DNA from: Virgibacillus_O sediminis
GTDB lineage: Bacteria; Bacillota; Bacilli; Bacillales; Amphibacillaceae
Length of the DNA: 64,000 bases
NCBI RefSeq assembly: GCF_042643265.1
Contig: NZ_JBHRRZ010000015.1
Location: 255,669 to 319,668, forward strand
Direction: 5' to 3'
In this document: positions 25,254-33,250 of the stretch, in pieces
How positions within the stretch are numbered: the stretch's first letter is position 1
Layout of the letters: each line of letters starts with the position of its first letter
The notes under the pieces: generated by a model
The model's input: the letters and a program-made list of their open reading frames with translations, nothing else
Databases searched by the model: none
What the model was told of the DNA's origin: nothing
Program-made: the position numbers and the translations under genes

Positions 25254-25410
25254 ACGTCCATGTTGTTTGCTGAATTGCCTTAGAATATATTCTAACTTGG
25301 AATAGAAAGTAATATAATTCATAGCGGTTAACGTTTAAAGACGATTCTATATGGGGTAATTATATTAAAAATCCGCCTTTATAAAAGATCCAATATCAGG
25401 AGGTTCTTAT

Positions 25411-26082
25411 ATGAAATTATACCAAGTTAGAAAAGGACAGTTTGTCTTCTATCAGAATGAACTCCATAAAGTATATTCCATCAGGCCAGTCTATAAAAAA
25501 CCAGTTCAATTGTATCGTCTGAAAGATATGCAGCAGGTACAGGCCAAGGCTGGAGATATAGAGTATATCCGGCCACAGAATAATGACACTTTTATTTTCT
25601 ATGGCAAAAGATATACCATAAATAACCAAGAAGAACCGGAACCAGGTGATTATATTCTTATCACCAGGCCAGCACCGGACCTTCTTGACCATTATTCTCT
25701 GAATGAGATTGAAAAAGTGGGCCATGTGGAAGAAGGGAATGTCATCACCACCAGAGATAATGGTGTCAGGCGCAAAGAGTATGTAGTGATGACGCCCGGC
25801 AGAACGGAAGATGCCAGAGAAATTGCCTACCAGGATCCCGCCCTTGTCTCTGAAACTCAAAAAGCAGATGATGAATCGATTACTTATTTAATTGAGAATG
25901 ATGACTCCCTTAAGCCGATGGTTGGGGATATATATGTAGATATTCACCAGCAGACGAAAGCCATGATTGTCGCTATGACAGAAGACGAAGTGATATTCGG
26001 CCATGGCGTTCGAGTGCACGTTGCTGAATTACTGAACAAAAACAATTTCGAACTGGTGTATCAGGTGGATGAGGGGCTCTAA
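25411..26082 (+). CDS. Beta-rich 223-residue protein, unknown
   Basis: I do not recognise this gene. The product starts MKLYQVRKGQFVFYQNELHK and lacks signal peptide or membrane helices. It is dominated by short beta-like stretches: a first unit with KGQFVFYQNELHKVYSI and KAGDIEYI, a second with DTFIFYGKRYTI and EPGDYILI, and a third near the C-terminus with MVGDIYVDIHQQTKAMI and NNFELVY. They suggest repeated SH3-like modules separated by an acidic linker (about residues 140-165). AGGAGG precedes the ATG. It lies between ytsP and the rpsD promoter, a slot with no such gene in B. subtilis as I recall it. Confidence 0.8.
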   Translation: MKLYQVRKGQFVFYQNELHKVYSIRPVYKKPVQLYRLKDMQQVQAKAGDIEYIRPQNNDTFIFYGKRYTINNQEEPEPGDYILITRPAPDLLDHYSLNEIEKVGHVEEGNVITTRDNGVRRKEYVVMTPGRTEDAREIAYQDPALVSETQKADDESITYLIENDDSLKPMVGDIYVDIHQQTKAMIVAMTEDEVIFGHGVRVHVAELLNKNNFELVYQVDEGL

Positions 26083-26172
26083 GGTCCCTCATCCTTTTTC
26101 ATTATGGCCCTCCCCCATTTCATCTTCCTCCACATTATCCCACCTTTTAACCAAGTATTTTCCCACCTATGG

Positions 26173-26201
26173 TTGACTTATGTTCTGCCAAGCTATATAC
26201 T
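26173..26201 (+). promoter_or_regulatory. Sigma-A promoter of rpsD
   Basis: TTGACT (26173-26178) and TATACT (26196-26201) with a 17-nt spacer, one of the best promoters in the window. Transcription would start about 26208, giving a leader of about 185 nt. Confidence 0.8.
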
Positions 26202-26207
26202 ATTCTT

Positions 26208-26391
26208 TGTGTAAAATAATAAAGGTAGCTTAAGTGGACCGCTGCTTGTTCCCATTATGTTCCTTATTTCAGTATAAGGTGTATCGTGTAACTCTCTGCT
26301 GCTGGAGCGATGGTACATGAAAACATAATGGCCAACAGAAGGGACACACCGTTTATTTTATGCAAAATAAAATAATAAAGGAGTATGTCTT
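26208..26391 (+). promoter_or_regulatory. S4-binding autoregulatory leader of rpsD
   Basis: The long leader before rpsD holds CCATTATGTT (26252-26261) and AACATAATGG (26322-26331), a perfect 10-bp long-range pair, with internal helices between. In Firmicutes the rpsD leader folds into a structured element bound by S4 that limits its own translation. Position, size and structure fit; I did not match it base by base to a covariance model. Confidence 0.75.
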
Positions 26392-26994
26392 ATGGCTCGC
26401 TATACTGGATCAGTATGGAAAAAATCACGTCGTCTTGGCATTTCATTAACAGGGACTGGTAAGGAACTCGATAAGCGTCCTTACGCTCCTGGTCAGCATG
26501 GACCAAACCAACGCAGAAAAATCTCTGAATACGGATTACAGCTGCAAGAAAAACAAAAGCTTCGTTTCATGTATGGATTGAACGAGCGCCAATTCCGTAC
26601 ATTGTTTGACAGAGCAGGTAAAATGAAAGGTATTCATGGTGAAAACTTCATGATCCTTCTTGAATCCCGCCTTGATAACCTTGTATACCGTTTGGGTCTT
26701 GCCCGTACACGCAGACAAGCCCGTCAGCTGGTCAACCATGGCCATGTAACAGTAGATGGTGGACGTGTGGATATTCCTTCATACAGCGTGAAACCAGGCC
26801 AGGTAATCGGACTTCGTGAAAAATCCCAGAATCTTGATATCGTCAAAGAAGCTGTGGAAGTAAATAACTTCGTACCTGAATACGTAACATTTGATGCAGA
26901 TAAAATGGAAGGTACTTATGCTCGTTATCCAGAGCGTTCTGAACTTCCAGCAGAGATCAACGAAGCACTTATCGTTGAGTTCTACTCTCGTTAA
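26392..26994 (+). CDS. rpsD: Ribosomal protein S4
   Basis: S4 is a primary binder of 16S rRNA that starts assembly of the 30S body. The 200-residue protein starts ARYTGSVWKKSRRLGISL and carries the S4 RNA-binding domain with LESRLDNLVYRLGLARTRRQ and RQLVNHGHVTVDGGRVDIPS (about 90-125). The length is the normal 200. AAAGGAG precedes the ATG. It is a single gene between a strong promoter and leader and a strong terminator. There is no zinc CxxC motif at the N-terminus, so this is the zinc-independent form. Confidence 0.98.
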   Translation: MARYTGSVWKKSRRLGISLTGTGKELDKRPYAPGQHGPNQRRKISEYGLQLQEKQKLRFMYGLNERQFRTLFDRAGKMKGIHGENFMILLESRLDNLVYRLGLARTRRQARQLVNHGHVTVDGGRVDIPSYSVKPGQVIGLREKSQNLDIVKEAVEVNNFVPEYVTFDADKMEGTYARYPERSELPAEINEALIVEFYSR

Positions 26995-27022
26995 TCTATG
27001 CCGTCTGCAGGTTAACACACAA

Positions 27023-27064
27023 AAATCCCTTGAAATGTTGTTAGATCAACGTTTCAAGGGATTT
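27023..27064 (+). terminator. Terminator after rpsD
   Basis: AAATCCCTTGAAA (27023-27035) pairs with TTTCAAGGGATTT (27052-27064), with an additional GTTG/CAAC inner pair; T run follows. Confidence 0.9.
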
Positions 27065-27136
27065 TTTGGAGGCAAATGATGGTTTAGCTATGAATGGATG
27101 CTGAACACAACCGGCCCAACTATGAACCATGATCAA

Positions 27137-27165
27137 AAAGGCGCTGACTTCAAGTCAGCGCCTTT
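27137..27165 (-). terminator. Terminator after tyrS
   Basis: AAAGGCGCTGAC (27137-27148) pairs perfectly with GTCAGCGCCTTT (27154-27165), with a T run on the minus strand. Confidence 0.88.
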
Positions 27166-27170
27166 CACTT

Positions 27171-28442
27171 TTATTTATAGTTGATCAATGTGTATTTTTT
27201 CTTGCCCCTGCGGATGATCGTAAACTGTTCTTCAATCCTGTCTTCTGCCGAAACGACATACTGTAAATCCTGAACCCTTTCGCCATTAATATAAATAGCA
27301 CCATTCTTGATATCTTCCCGTGCTTGCCGCTTGGAAGGTGAGATAGAAGATTCGACAAGTAGATCGATCAACCCGATCTCTTCTTTCTCAGCCTGATAGG
27401 TAGGTACATCCTTGAACCCTTGTTTAATATCACTGATGGACAGTTGTTTCAGGTCACCACTAAATAGAGAAGCTGAAATCTTTTGTGCCTGTTCCAATGC
27501 TTCCTCATTGTGTACTTGCCTCGTCATTTCCTCAGCTAGCCGCTTCTGGGCTGCTCTTTCCTCCGGCCGGTTGTTGACCTCTTCCTCTAGTGCAGTGATT
27601 TCGTCATCTGAGAGGAACGTAAAGTAGCGAAGGAACTTGATAACATCACGGTCATCCGTGTTTATCCAGAATTGGTAAAATTCATAAGGAGATGTTTTTT
27701 CTGGATCCAGCCAGATGGCACCGCCTGCCGTTTTGCCAAACTTTGTCCCATCGGCTTTTGTGATTAATGGAACAGTAAGGCCAAATACTTTGATCTCTTC
27801 GTCCTCATTTTCCCTCGATCTCCGGATCAATTCCATACCTGCAGTGATGTTCCCCCACTGATCACTGCCGCCTATTTGCAGTGTACAGTTCTCCTCTTCA
27901 TACAAGCGGAGAAAATCAAGGGATTGCAGAATCATATAGCTGAATTCCGTAAAGGTGATTCCCTGCTCGATACGGGCTGAGACAGACTCTTTGGCCAGCA
28001 TATAATTTATTCCAAAGTGCTTCCCTGCATCCCGGAGGAAATCGATGACTGTCATGCTGCCTAGCCAATCGTGATTATTTCTGGCAAGGACTGGGTTTTC
28101 TCCTTTATTGAAATCAAGAAGCCTGTCTATCTGTTCTTTGATTCTTTCACTGTACTGCTTGACAACCTCTCCTTCATTCAAGGAACGTTCAGTAGACCTG
28201 CCGCTTGGGTCTCCAATCATCCCTGTTCCACCGCCAACTAATGCAATCGGCTTATGCCCTGCCTTTTGAAATCTCTTTAGCATGGTGACAGGCAGCAGAT
28301 GACCTATATGTAGGCTGTCGGCAGTCGGGTCAAAACCAACATACAATGTAACTTGGTTTTCTGCCAAGTGTTTCTCCAAGCCTTCCCTGTCTGTCGTCTG
28401 ATGAATCAAACCTCGATTTTCCAAGTCCTGTAGAATATTCAT
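27171..28442 (-). CDS. tyrS: Tyrosyl-tRNA synthetase
   Basis: TyrS charges tRNA-Tyr. The 423-residue protein starts MNILQDLENRGLIHQ. It has the class I HIGH-type motif in SLHIGHLLPVT (about residue 45), the tyrosine-binding QSLDFLRLYEEENCTLQIGGSDQWGN, the KMSKS-type motif in TKADGTKFGKT, and a C-terminal S4-like domain (SPSKRQAREDIKNGAIYINGE). I use the ATG at 28442; the longer frame is inside the T-box leader and is not coding. The length is normal for TyrS of Bacillus (422). Expression is controlled by the T-box upstream. Confidence 0.97.
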   Translation of the reverse strand: MNILQDLENRGLIHQTTDREGLEKHLAENQVTLYVGFDPTADSLHIGHLLPVTMLKRFQKAGHKPIALVGGGTGMIGDPSGRSTERSLNEGEVVKQYSERIKEQIDRLLDFNKGENPVLARNNHDWLGSMTVIDFLRDAGKHFGINYMLAKESVSARIEQGITFTEFSYMILQSLDFLRLYEEENCTLQIGGSDQWGNITAGMELIRRSRENEDEEIKVFGLTVPLITKADGTKFGKTAGGAIWLDPEKTSPYEFYQFWINTDDRDVIKFLRYFTFLSDDEITALEEEVNNRPEERAAQKRLAEEMTRQVHNEEALEQAQKISASLFSGDLKQLSISDIKQGFKDVPTYQAEKEEIGLIDLLVESSISPSKRQAREDIKNGAIYINGERVQDLQYVVSAEDRIEEQFTIIRRGKKKYTLINYK

Positions 28443-28454
28443 TTTTACCACTCT

Positions 28455-28714
28455 CCAACCCTGAAATTTTGCATAAAAAAACCCGTTCCTTAAGATAAGG
28501 GACGAGTTGAACACGCGGTACCACCCTTGTTGCATAAAAATGCCACTTGGGATTTGTTAACGATGTCTCCACCGTTTCCGCAGGTGTGCCCCTGCCGGAA
28601 AATACTCCAGACCGTAATTCATTCGCAAATATATACCGGCTTTCACCAGCCGCCGGCTCTCTTGGATAGTGATTTGCAAACTACTTCAATCCTTCATCGT
28701 ATGAAAAATATTAT
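28455..28714 (-). promoter_or_regulatory. Tyrosine T-box riboswitch leader of tyrS
   Basis: The T-box antiterminator sequence TGGTACCGC is at 28515-28523 on the minus strand (AAGGGTGGTACCGCG context). The terminator stem AACTCGTCCCTTA/TAAGGAACGGGTT lies at 28479-28510 before T7. In the 3' side of stem I, GAATTACGGTC places UAC (28614-28616) as the specifier, i.e. tyrosine. Uncharged tRNA-Tyr would bind and favour readthrough into tyrS. Confidence 0.93.
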
Positions 28715-28720
28715 TCTTTA

Positions 28721-28749
28721 TTCATACCATATTCGGCTTTAGAAAGCAA
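28721..28749 (-). promoter_or_regulatory. Promoter of the tyrS T-box
   Basis: On the minus strand TTGCTT (28744-28749) and TATGAA (28721-28726), 17 nt apart, directly upstream of the T-box element. Confidence 0.5.
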
Positions 28750-28792
28750 TAATAAGCTCCAGTTTTTTCTGTTCCAGTCTGTCGTATTGTGC

Positions 28793-28798
28793 TATAAT
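28793..28798 (+). promoter_or_regulatory. -10 element of the pbp promoter
   Basis: TATAAT at 28793-28798, 27 nt before the ATG. The -35 is weak. Confidence 0.4.
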
Positions 28799-28824
28799 TA
28801 GAATGGAATTTGGGAGGTTTTTCA

Positions 28825-31776
28825 ATGGATTTAAAAGGAAAATACCATAAATACAGCCAAAAGTTTGGTGAGATATGGAAAACTGGAAAAATACAACGCT
28901 CTTCCCGTATTACCTATGATGTCTTCTGGAACGTAGTGATCTTTTTCCTGATCATAGGTTTTATCGGGCTCTTTTTTGCTGGAGGAATTGGTGCCGGCTA
29001 CTTTGCATCGCTTGTCGAGGATGAGCCGGTGCGAAGCTATGAAGAAATGAAACAGCACCTCTTTGATTACAGCGAAACATCCAAGTTGTACTTTGCAGAC
29101 GAAGTCTACTTCGGCGATATCAGTTCAGACGTTCACAGGGAAGAGATTTCCCTTGAAAATATCTCTGACCATCTTATCAATGCGGTGATTGCTACAGAGG
29201 ATGAATACTTCGAAACACACGAAGGGATTGTCCCGAAAGCCCTGCTCCGCGCCATGATGCAGGAATTCACCAATTCCGAGGTTCAAACGGGCGGGAGTAC
29301 TCTGACACAGCAGGTCATTAAGAACCAAATCCTGACAAATGAAGTTTCCTTTGAAAGAAAAGCGAAGGAAATCCTGCTGGCACTCCGCCTGGAAAGGTTT
29401 TTTGAGAAGGATGATATCCTGAACGCTTATCTTAACATCGTTCCATTCGGCAGGGATGCTGCCGGAAGGAATATTGCAGGGGTCCAGACAGCAGCTAAAG
29501 GTATTTTCAATGTAAATGCTGATGAACTGAATTTGCCTCAGGCAGCTTATATAGCCGGTCTTCCCCAGAGCCCTTTCGCGTATACACCTTTTAAGAATGC
29601 AGGAGGGCTCAAGACCGAGGAAGGTATGCAGAAAGGATTGCAAAGGATGCAGTCCGTACTGGACCGGATGAAAGAGGAGGAATATATTACGGAGGAAGAA
29701 TATCAGGAAGCCACCAGTTATGATATAGTGGCAGATTTCCGTGAAGATTTCCCTCTCCCGCGTGACACGTACCCGAGATTGACAGATGAACTGAAAAGCA
29801 GAGCTGTTGATAAACTAACCATGGTGATTGCTGAGGAAGATGGATATACCAAGGAAGAACTCGAAAATAAAGAAAGCCTCAAAGAAAGGTACAGAGAGCG
29901 AGCAAGAACTGACTTAAGTACCAAAGGCTATCAGGTTCATTCTACCATCGACAAGGAAATCTATGACTCTATGCAAGAAGTCACTGAAAACTTTGGAGAT
30001 TTTGGCCCGACCTGGACCGGAAATATTACCAGGGCAGACGGCGAAGTAATTGAAACCACCCAGCATGTACAGGCTAGTGCTGTAATGATCGAAAACTCCA
30101 CCGGCCGTATTATCAGCTTTGTTGCAGGAAATGATCCTGAAAAAGATTATAATTTTGCCACAGCAGCCAAACGGTCTAACGGCAGTACCATGAAGCCATT
30201 GTTAGTGTTTGCCCCTGCAATGGAAGAAGGATTAATTCAGCCGGGAACTCCTGTGGCAGATGTTGACCTTCCTGTAGCCGGTGACTGGAAACCATCAAAT
30301 TACAGTGGTTCCCATTACGGCCTGATTCCTGCCAGGAAGGCTCTGTATAATTCATATAACGTATCCACCAGCCGGATCTATAAAAAGATGCTTGACAGCA
30401 ACCCTGATAGGAATCCAGTGGAAAAATATCTTCAGAAGATGGGAATCACTACCGTTGATCCTAAGGAAGGTTACTACCCTTCCCTCTCCATCGGTGCTAC
30501 CACGACTGGGGTTACAGTTGAGGAAAACACCAATGCTTTTGCTACCTTCGGCAATAAAGGGAAGTTTGCCGATGGATATATGATTGACAAAATCACGACT
30601 GCAGATGGGGAGATCATTTTTGAGAAAGAAGTAGAGACTGAAGAGGTATTCTCCCCACAAACGTCCTACCTTACTCTTGACATGATGAGGGACGTCATGG
30701 ATAAAGGGACAGGAACCTATGCTAATTCACAGCTTTCAAATCAGAGTGTGGATTGGGCTAGTAAGTCGGGTACCGGCCAGGAATGGAAGGATGTATGGTT
30801 CATGGGCGTCAACCCGAATGTGACTATTGGGACATGGATGGGGTATGAAATCCCGAAGCCATTATATAGATCCTGGGATCCGCAAGGGCATAGCCAAAGA
30901 GTACAGAGGTTCTGGGCTCAACTTGTCAACAGTGCCGCTCAGGCAGATCCAGAACTGGTTACTCCGAGTGAATCCTTTGAACAGCCGGAAGGCATTGTTT
31001 CCCGCAGTTATTGCGCCATTTCCGGGAAGCTCCCTTCTTCACTGTGTGAAGCTGCTGGATTAATAAAGGCTGATTTATTTAATGAAAAGTACGTGCCTAC
31101 TGAAACAGATGATAGTCTGATACGGGGCAATTCTGTACAGGTAAACGGCCGCTCAGTTGAAGCAGACTCAAACACTCCGAAAGAATTCATAAATAGTAAC
31201 GGTTTGGCATTCAACCCTGAATTTCTGGAGGAGAACGGTTATGACCAACTGAATAGCATCAGAGAGCTCTATCCCCGTACGGACAGAGACCGCTGGGAAA
31301 GAATTGGGGCGCCGAGCTCAGGGACCACTACTATTGAGGATAATGATCAGGCCCCGTCTGCCCCGGAAGCATTAAGCAGCTCTGGGGACAGCTTGGCATG
31401 GAACAGTTCCAACAGTCCTGATGTTGCCGGCTATCGCATCTATCATGCTGAAGACCGGAATGGAAGCTACAGCCAGATAGGAAACACCACCTCCACCTCC
31501 TATTCCTCGTTGCCAGGAGATGGAGTATACCATGTGAGAGCAGTCGATTATTATGGAAGACAGTCCACTCCTTCCGCCGAAATTGTCGTTGGAGAACTGG
31601 CTGCTACTGCCTCCTCACAAGAGACAACTAATGAATCGCAAACCAACGTAGAACAGCTATCTAATGAGGAAACCGAAGAAGACTCCGAGATAGAAGCAGT
31701 CGATCAAGGAACTGAAGATGAAGGTTCAGAAAGCCAAGATGGCAGCATCGAAGAAGAGAATCATGAAAGAGAATAA
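28825..31776 (+). CDS. Class A penicillin-binding protein with C-terminal FN3
   Basis: This bifunctional enzyme polymerises and cross-links peptidoglycan. The 983-residue protein has a cytosolic tail, one membrane helix (about 34-58, VFWNVVIFFLIIGFIGLFF), a GT51 glycosyltransferase domain with the catalytic glutamate in ATEDEYFETHEG (about residue 125) and GGSTLTQQVIKNQ, and a transpeptidase with the S-x-x-K motif STMK (S454), S-Y-N (S510) and K-S-G (K647). A fibronectin type III domain (about 850-935) and a Glu-rich acidic tail close it. GGGAGG precedes the ATG at 28825. It resembles B. subtilis PBP1-type enzymes; which orthologue is uncertain. It is placed between tyrS and acuA. Confidence 0.95.
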   Translation: MDLKGKYHKYSQKFGEIWKTGKIQRSSRITYDVFWNVVIFFLIIGFIGLFFAGGIGAGYFASLVEDEPVRSYEEMKQHLFDYSETSKLYFADEVYFGDISSDVHREEISLENISDHLINAVIATEDEYFETHEGIVPKALLRAMMQEFTNSEVQTGGSTLTQQVIKNQILTNEVSFERKAKEILLALRLERFFEKDDILNAYLNIVPFGRDAAGRNIAGVQTAAKGIFNVNADELNLPQAAYIAGLPQSPFAYTPFKNAGGLKTEEGMQKGLQRMQSVLDRMKEEEYITEEEYQEATSYDIVADFREDFPLPRDTYPRLTDELKSRAVDKLTMVIAEEDGYTKEELENKESLKERYRERARTDLSTKGYQVHSTIDKEIYDSMQEVTENFGDFGPTWTGNITRADGEVIETTQHVQASAVMIENSTGRIISFVAGNDPEKDYNFATAAKRSNGSTMKPLLVFAPAMEEGLIQPGTPVADVDLPVAGDWKPSNYSGSHYGLIPARKALYNSYNVSTSRIYKKMLDSNPDRNPVEKYLQKMGITTVDPKEGYYPSLSIGATTTGVTVEENTNAFATFGNKGKFADGYMIDKITTADGEIIFEKEVETEEVFSPQTSYLTLDMMRDVMDKGTGTYANSQLSNQSVDWASKSGTGQEWKDVWFMGVNPNVTIGTWMGYEIPKPLYRSWDPQGHSQRVQRFWAQLVNSAAQADPELVTPSESFEQPEGIVSRSYCAISGKLPSSLCEAAGLIKADLFNEKYVPTETDDSLIRGNSVQVNGRSVEADSNTPKEFINSNGLAFNPEFLEENGYDQLNSIRELYPRTDRDRWERIGAPSSGTTTIEDNDQAPSAPEALSSSGDSLAWNSSNSPDVAGYRIYHAEDRNGSYSQIGNTTSTSYSSLPGDGVYHVRAVDYYGRQSTPSAEIVVGELAATASSQETTNESQTNVEQLSNEETEEDSEIEAVDQGTEDEGSESQDGSIEEENHERE

Positions 31777-31787
31777 TTAATCAGCTT

Positions 31788-31817
31788 AGGAGCTTGCATG
31801 TTGGCAAGCTCCTTTAT
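31788..31817 (+). terminator. Terminator after the pbp gene
   Basis: AGGAGCTTGC (31788-31797) pairs with GCAAGCTCCT (31804-31813), then TTTATTT. Confidence 0.88.
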
Positions 31818-31892
31818 TTAGCTTTATTTTATATGTTCAGAGATGTCTTAATTTTGTACTATAAATTACTAAAAATTGTGCATCAAGTAATG

Positions 31893-31916
31893 TATAATGA
31901 AATGAAAGCGGATTAA
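31893..31916 (+). promoter_or_regulatory. acuABC promoter region with a cre-like site
   Basis: TATAAT (31893-31898) is followed by ATGAAAGCGGATTAA (31902-31916), which matches the CcpA cre consensus WTGNAANCGNWNNCA except for the C. A cre site just after the -10 would block transcription. acuABC is CcpA-repressed in B. subtilis, and ccpA itself lies 4 kb downstream. A clear -35 is lacking. Confidence 0.5.
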
Positions 31917-31946
31917 TGATGAGCCAATAATACAGGTGGTGAAGGG

Positions 31947-32600
31947 ATGGAACATTTAAAGACCCCACATGCCGTTACACAGGATACTAAAAGTGGAACG
32001 GTTACCATAGAGGGGCCAATAACAGCGGAAAAACTGAATACCTACCATTTCCATGAACAATTGACTGCATTTCGGCCTGCCGATAAGCAGTTTGAGGCAT
32101 TAGTCAAAATTGCCGATTTTCCGGAAGGGCGGATTATCATTGCCAGGACAAACGATACAATTATTGGATATGTAACCTATTTACATCCTGACCCATTGGA
32201 AAGATGGTCTGAATTCAATATGGAAGACCTGATAGAATTGGGAGCGATTGAAGTCATCCCTCAATTTAGGGGTAGTGGCATCGCCTCTCAATTACTTGAA
32301 GTGTCTATGATGGATGATTATATGGAAAACTACATTATAATCTCGACCGAATACTATTGGCATTGGGACCTAGATGGAACAAGGCTTAGCATATGGGATT
32401 ACCGTAAAGTAATGGAGAAAATGATGGCTGCTGGCGGTTTGACTCCCGCCCCGACGGATGACCCGGAAATCATCTCCCATCCAGCCAATTGCCTAATGGT
32501 GAGAATTGGTAAGACTGTGCCCGAGGAATCGGTTAACAGGTTTGATAAGCTGCGCTTTCTGCAGAGACACCAATACCGTAATATGAGGGAGGGATTTTAA
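31947..32600 (+). CDS. acuA: Acetyl-CoA synthetase acetyltransferase AcuA
   Basis: AcuA is a GNAT acetyltransferase that inactivates acetyl-CoA synthetase AcsA by acetylating its active-site lysine. The 217-residue protein has the acetyl-CoA loop VIPQFRGSGIASQLLE (about 110-125) and TEYYWHWDLDGTRL, characteristic of AcuA. The deacetylase AcuC lies in the same operon. The stop overlaps the acuB ATG by one base. The AcsA target gene is not in this window, unlike B. subtilis where acsA is divergent from acuA. Confidence 0.95.
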   Translation: MEHLKTPHAVTQDTKSGTVTIEGPITAEKLNTYHFHEQLTAFRPADKQFEALVKIADFPEGRIIIARTNDTIIGYVTYLHPDPLERWSEFNMEDLIELGAIEVIPQFRGSGIASQLLEVSMMDDYMENYIIISTEYYWHWDLDGTRLSIWDYRKVMEKMMAAGGLTPAPTDDPEIISHPANCLMVRIGKTVPEESVNRFDKLRFLQRHQYRNMREGF

Positions 32601-33250
32601 TGCTGGTGGAAGAGATTATGAAGACCGAGGTGATCAGCCTGCCCCCTACTGCTACCATTGCAGAAGCCGACCGTCTCCTGCAACAGCACAAACTCAGACA
32701 CCTTCCTATTGTCAATGAGCAGCATGCTGTAATAGGCATTGTTTCTGACCGGGATGTACGGGATGCTACCCCTTCCATCTTTCAGTTGGATACTGACAGG
32801 CACGAATTGGAGAATGAAATCCAATCCATAATGAGCCATCCAGTGGTAACCGTCCATCCACTTGATTTGGTGGAGGATATAGCGCGTATTTTCTATGATG
32901 AAGAGTTTGCCGCACTTCCAGTCGTCAGAAACAATAAGCTTGTCGGCATCGTAACCGAAAAGGATATGCTTTATACATTGATTCAGCTGACCGGCACCCA
33001 TGTACAAAGTTCCCATATTGAATTGAAAGTCCCTCACAGGCCCGGTATCCTTCCAGAGGTGACAGCAATTTTCGGAAAAAGAAAGACCAATATCGTTTCC
33101 GTATTGGTTTACCCTTTTCGTGATGACCCATCATACAAAATACTCGTTTTCCGTATTCAAACCATGAACCCCGCTCCGGTGATCCAAGAATTGAGAGATG
33201 AAGGGTATGAACTGTTGTGGCCTAATAATATACAGGAGTCACAAACATGA
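32600..33250 (+). CDS. acuB: CBS-ACT protein AcuB
   Basis: AcuB is of unknown biochemical role and encoded between acuA and acuC. The 216-residue protein has two CBS domains (about 1-60, MLVEEIMKTEVISLPPTATI; and about 75-130, IMSHPVVTVHPLDLVEDIA) and a C-terminal ACT-like region (SHIELKVPHRPGILPEVTAI). CBS pairs commonly bind adenosyl ligands such as AMP, so it may sense energy charge for the acetylation system; that is inference. It overlaps acuA by one base and acuC by four, so translation is coupled. Confidence 0.94.
   Translation: MLVEEIMKTEVISLPPTATIAEADRLLQQHKLRHLPIVNEQHAVIGIVSDRDVRDATPSIFQLDTDRHELENEIQSIMSHPVVTVHPLDLVEDIARIFYDEEFAALPVVRNNKLVGIVTEKDMLYTLIQLTGTHVQSSHIELKVPHRPGILPEVTAIFGKRKTNIVSVLVYPFRDDPSYKILVFRIQTMNPAPVIQELRDEGYELLWPNNIQESQT

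Noticed and set aside
28443..28535. Longer tyrS N-terminus
   Set aside because: This part is inside the T-box terminator; the start of the family protein is at 28442.
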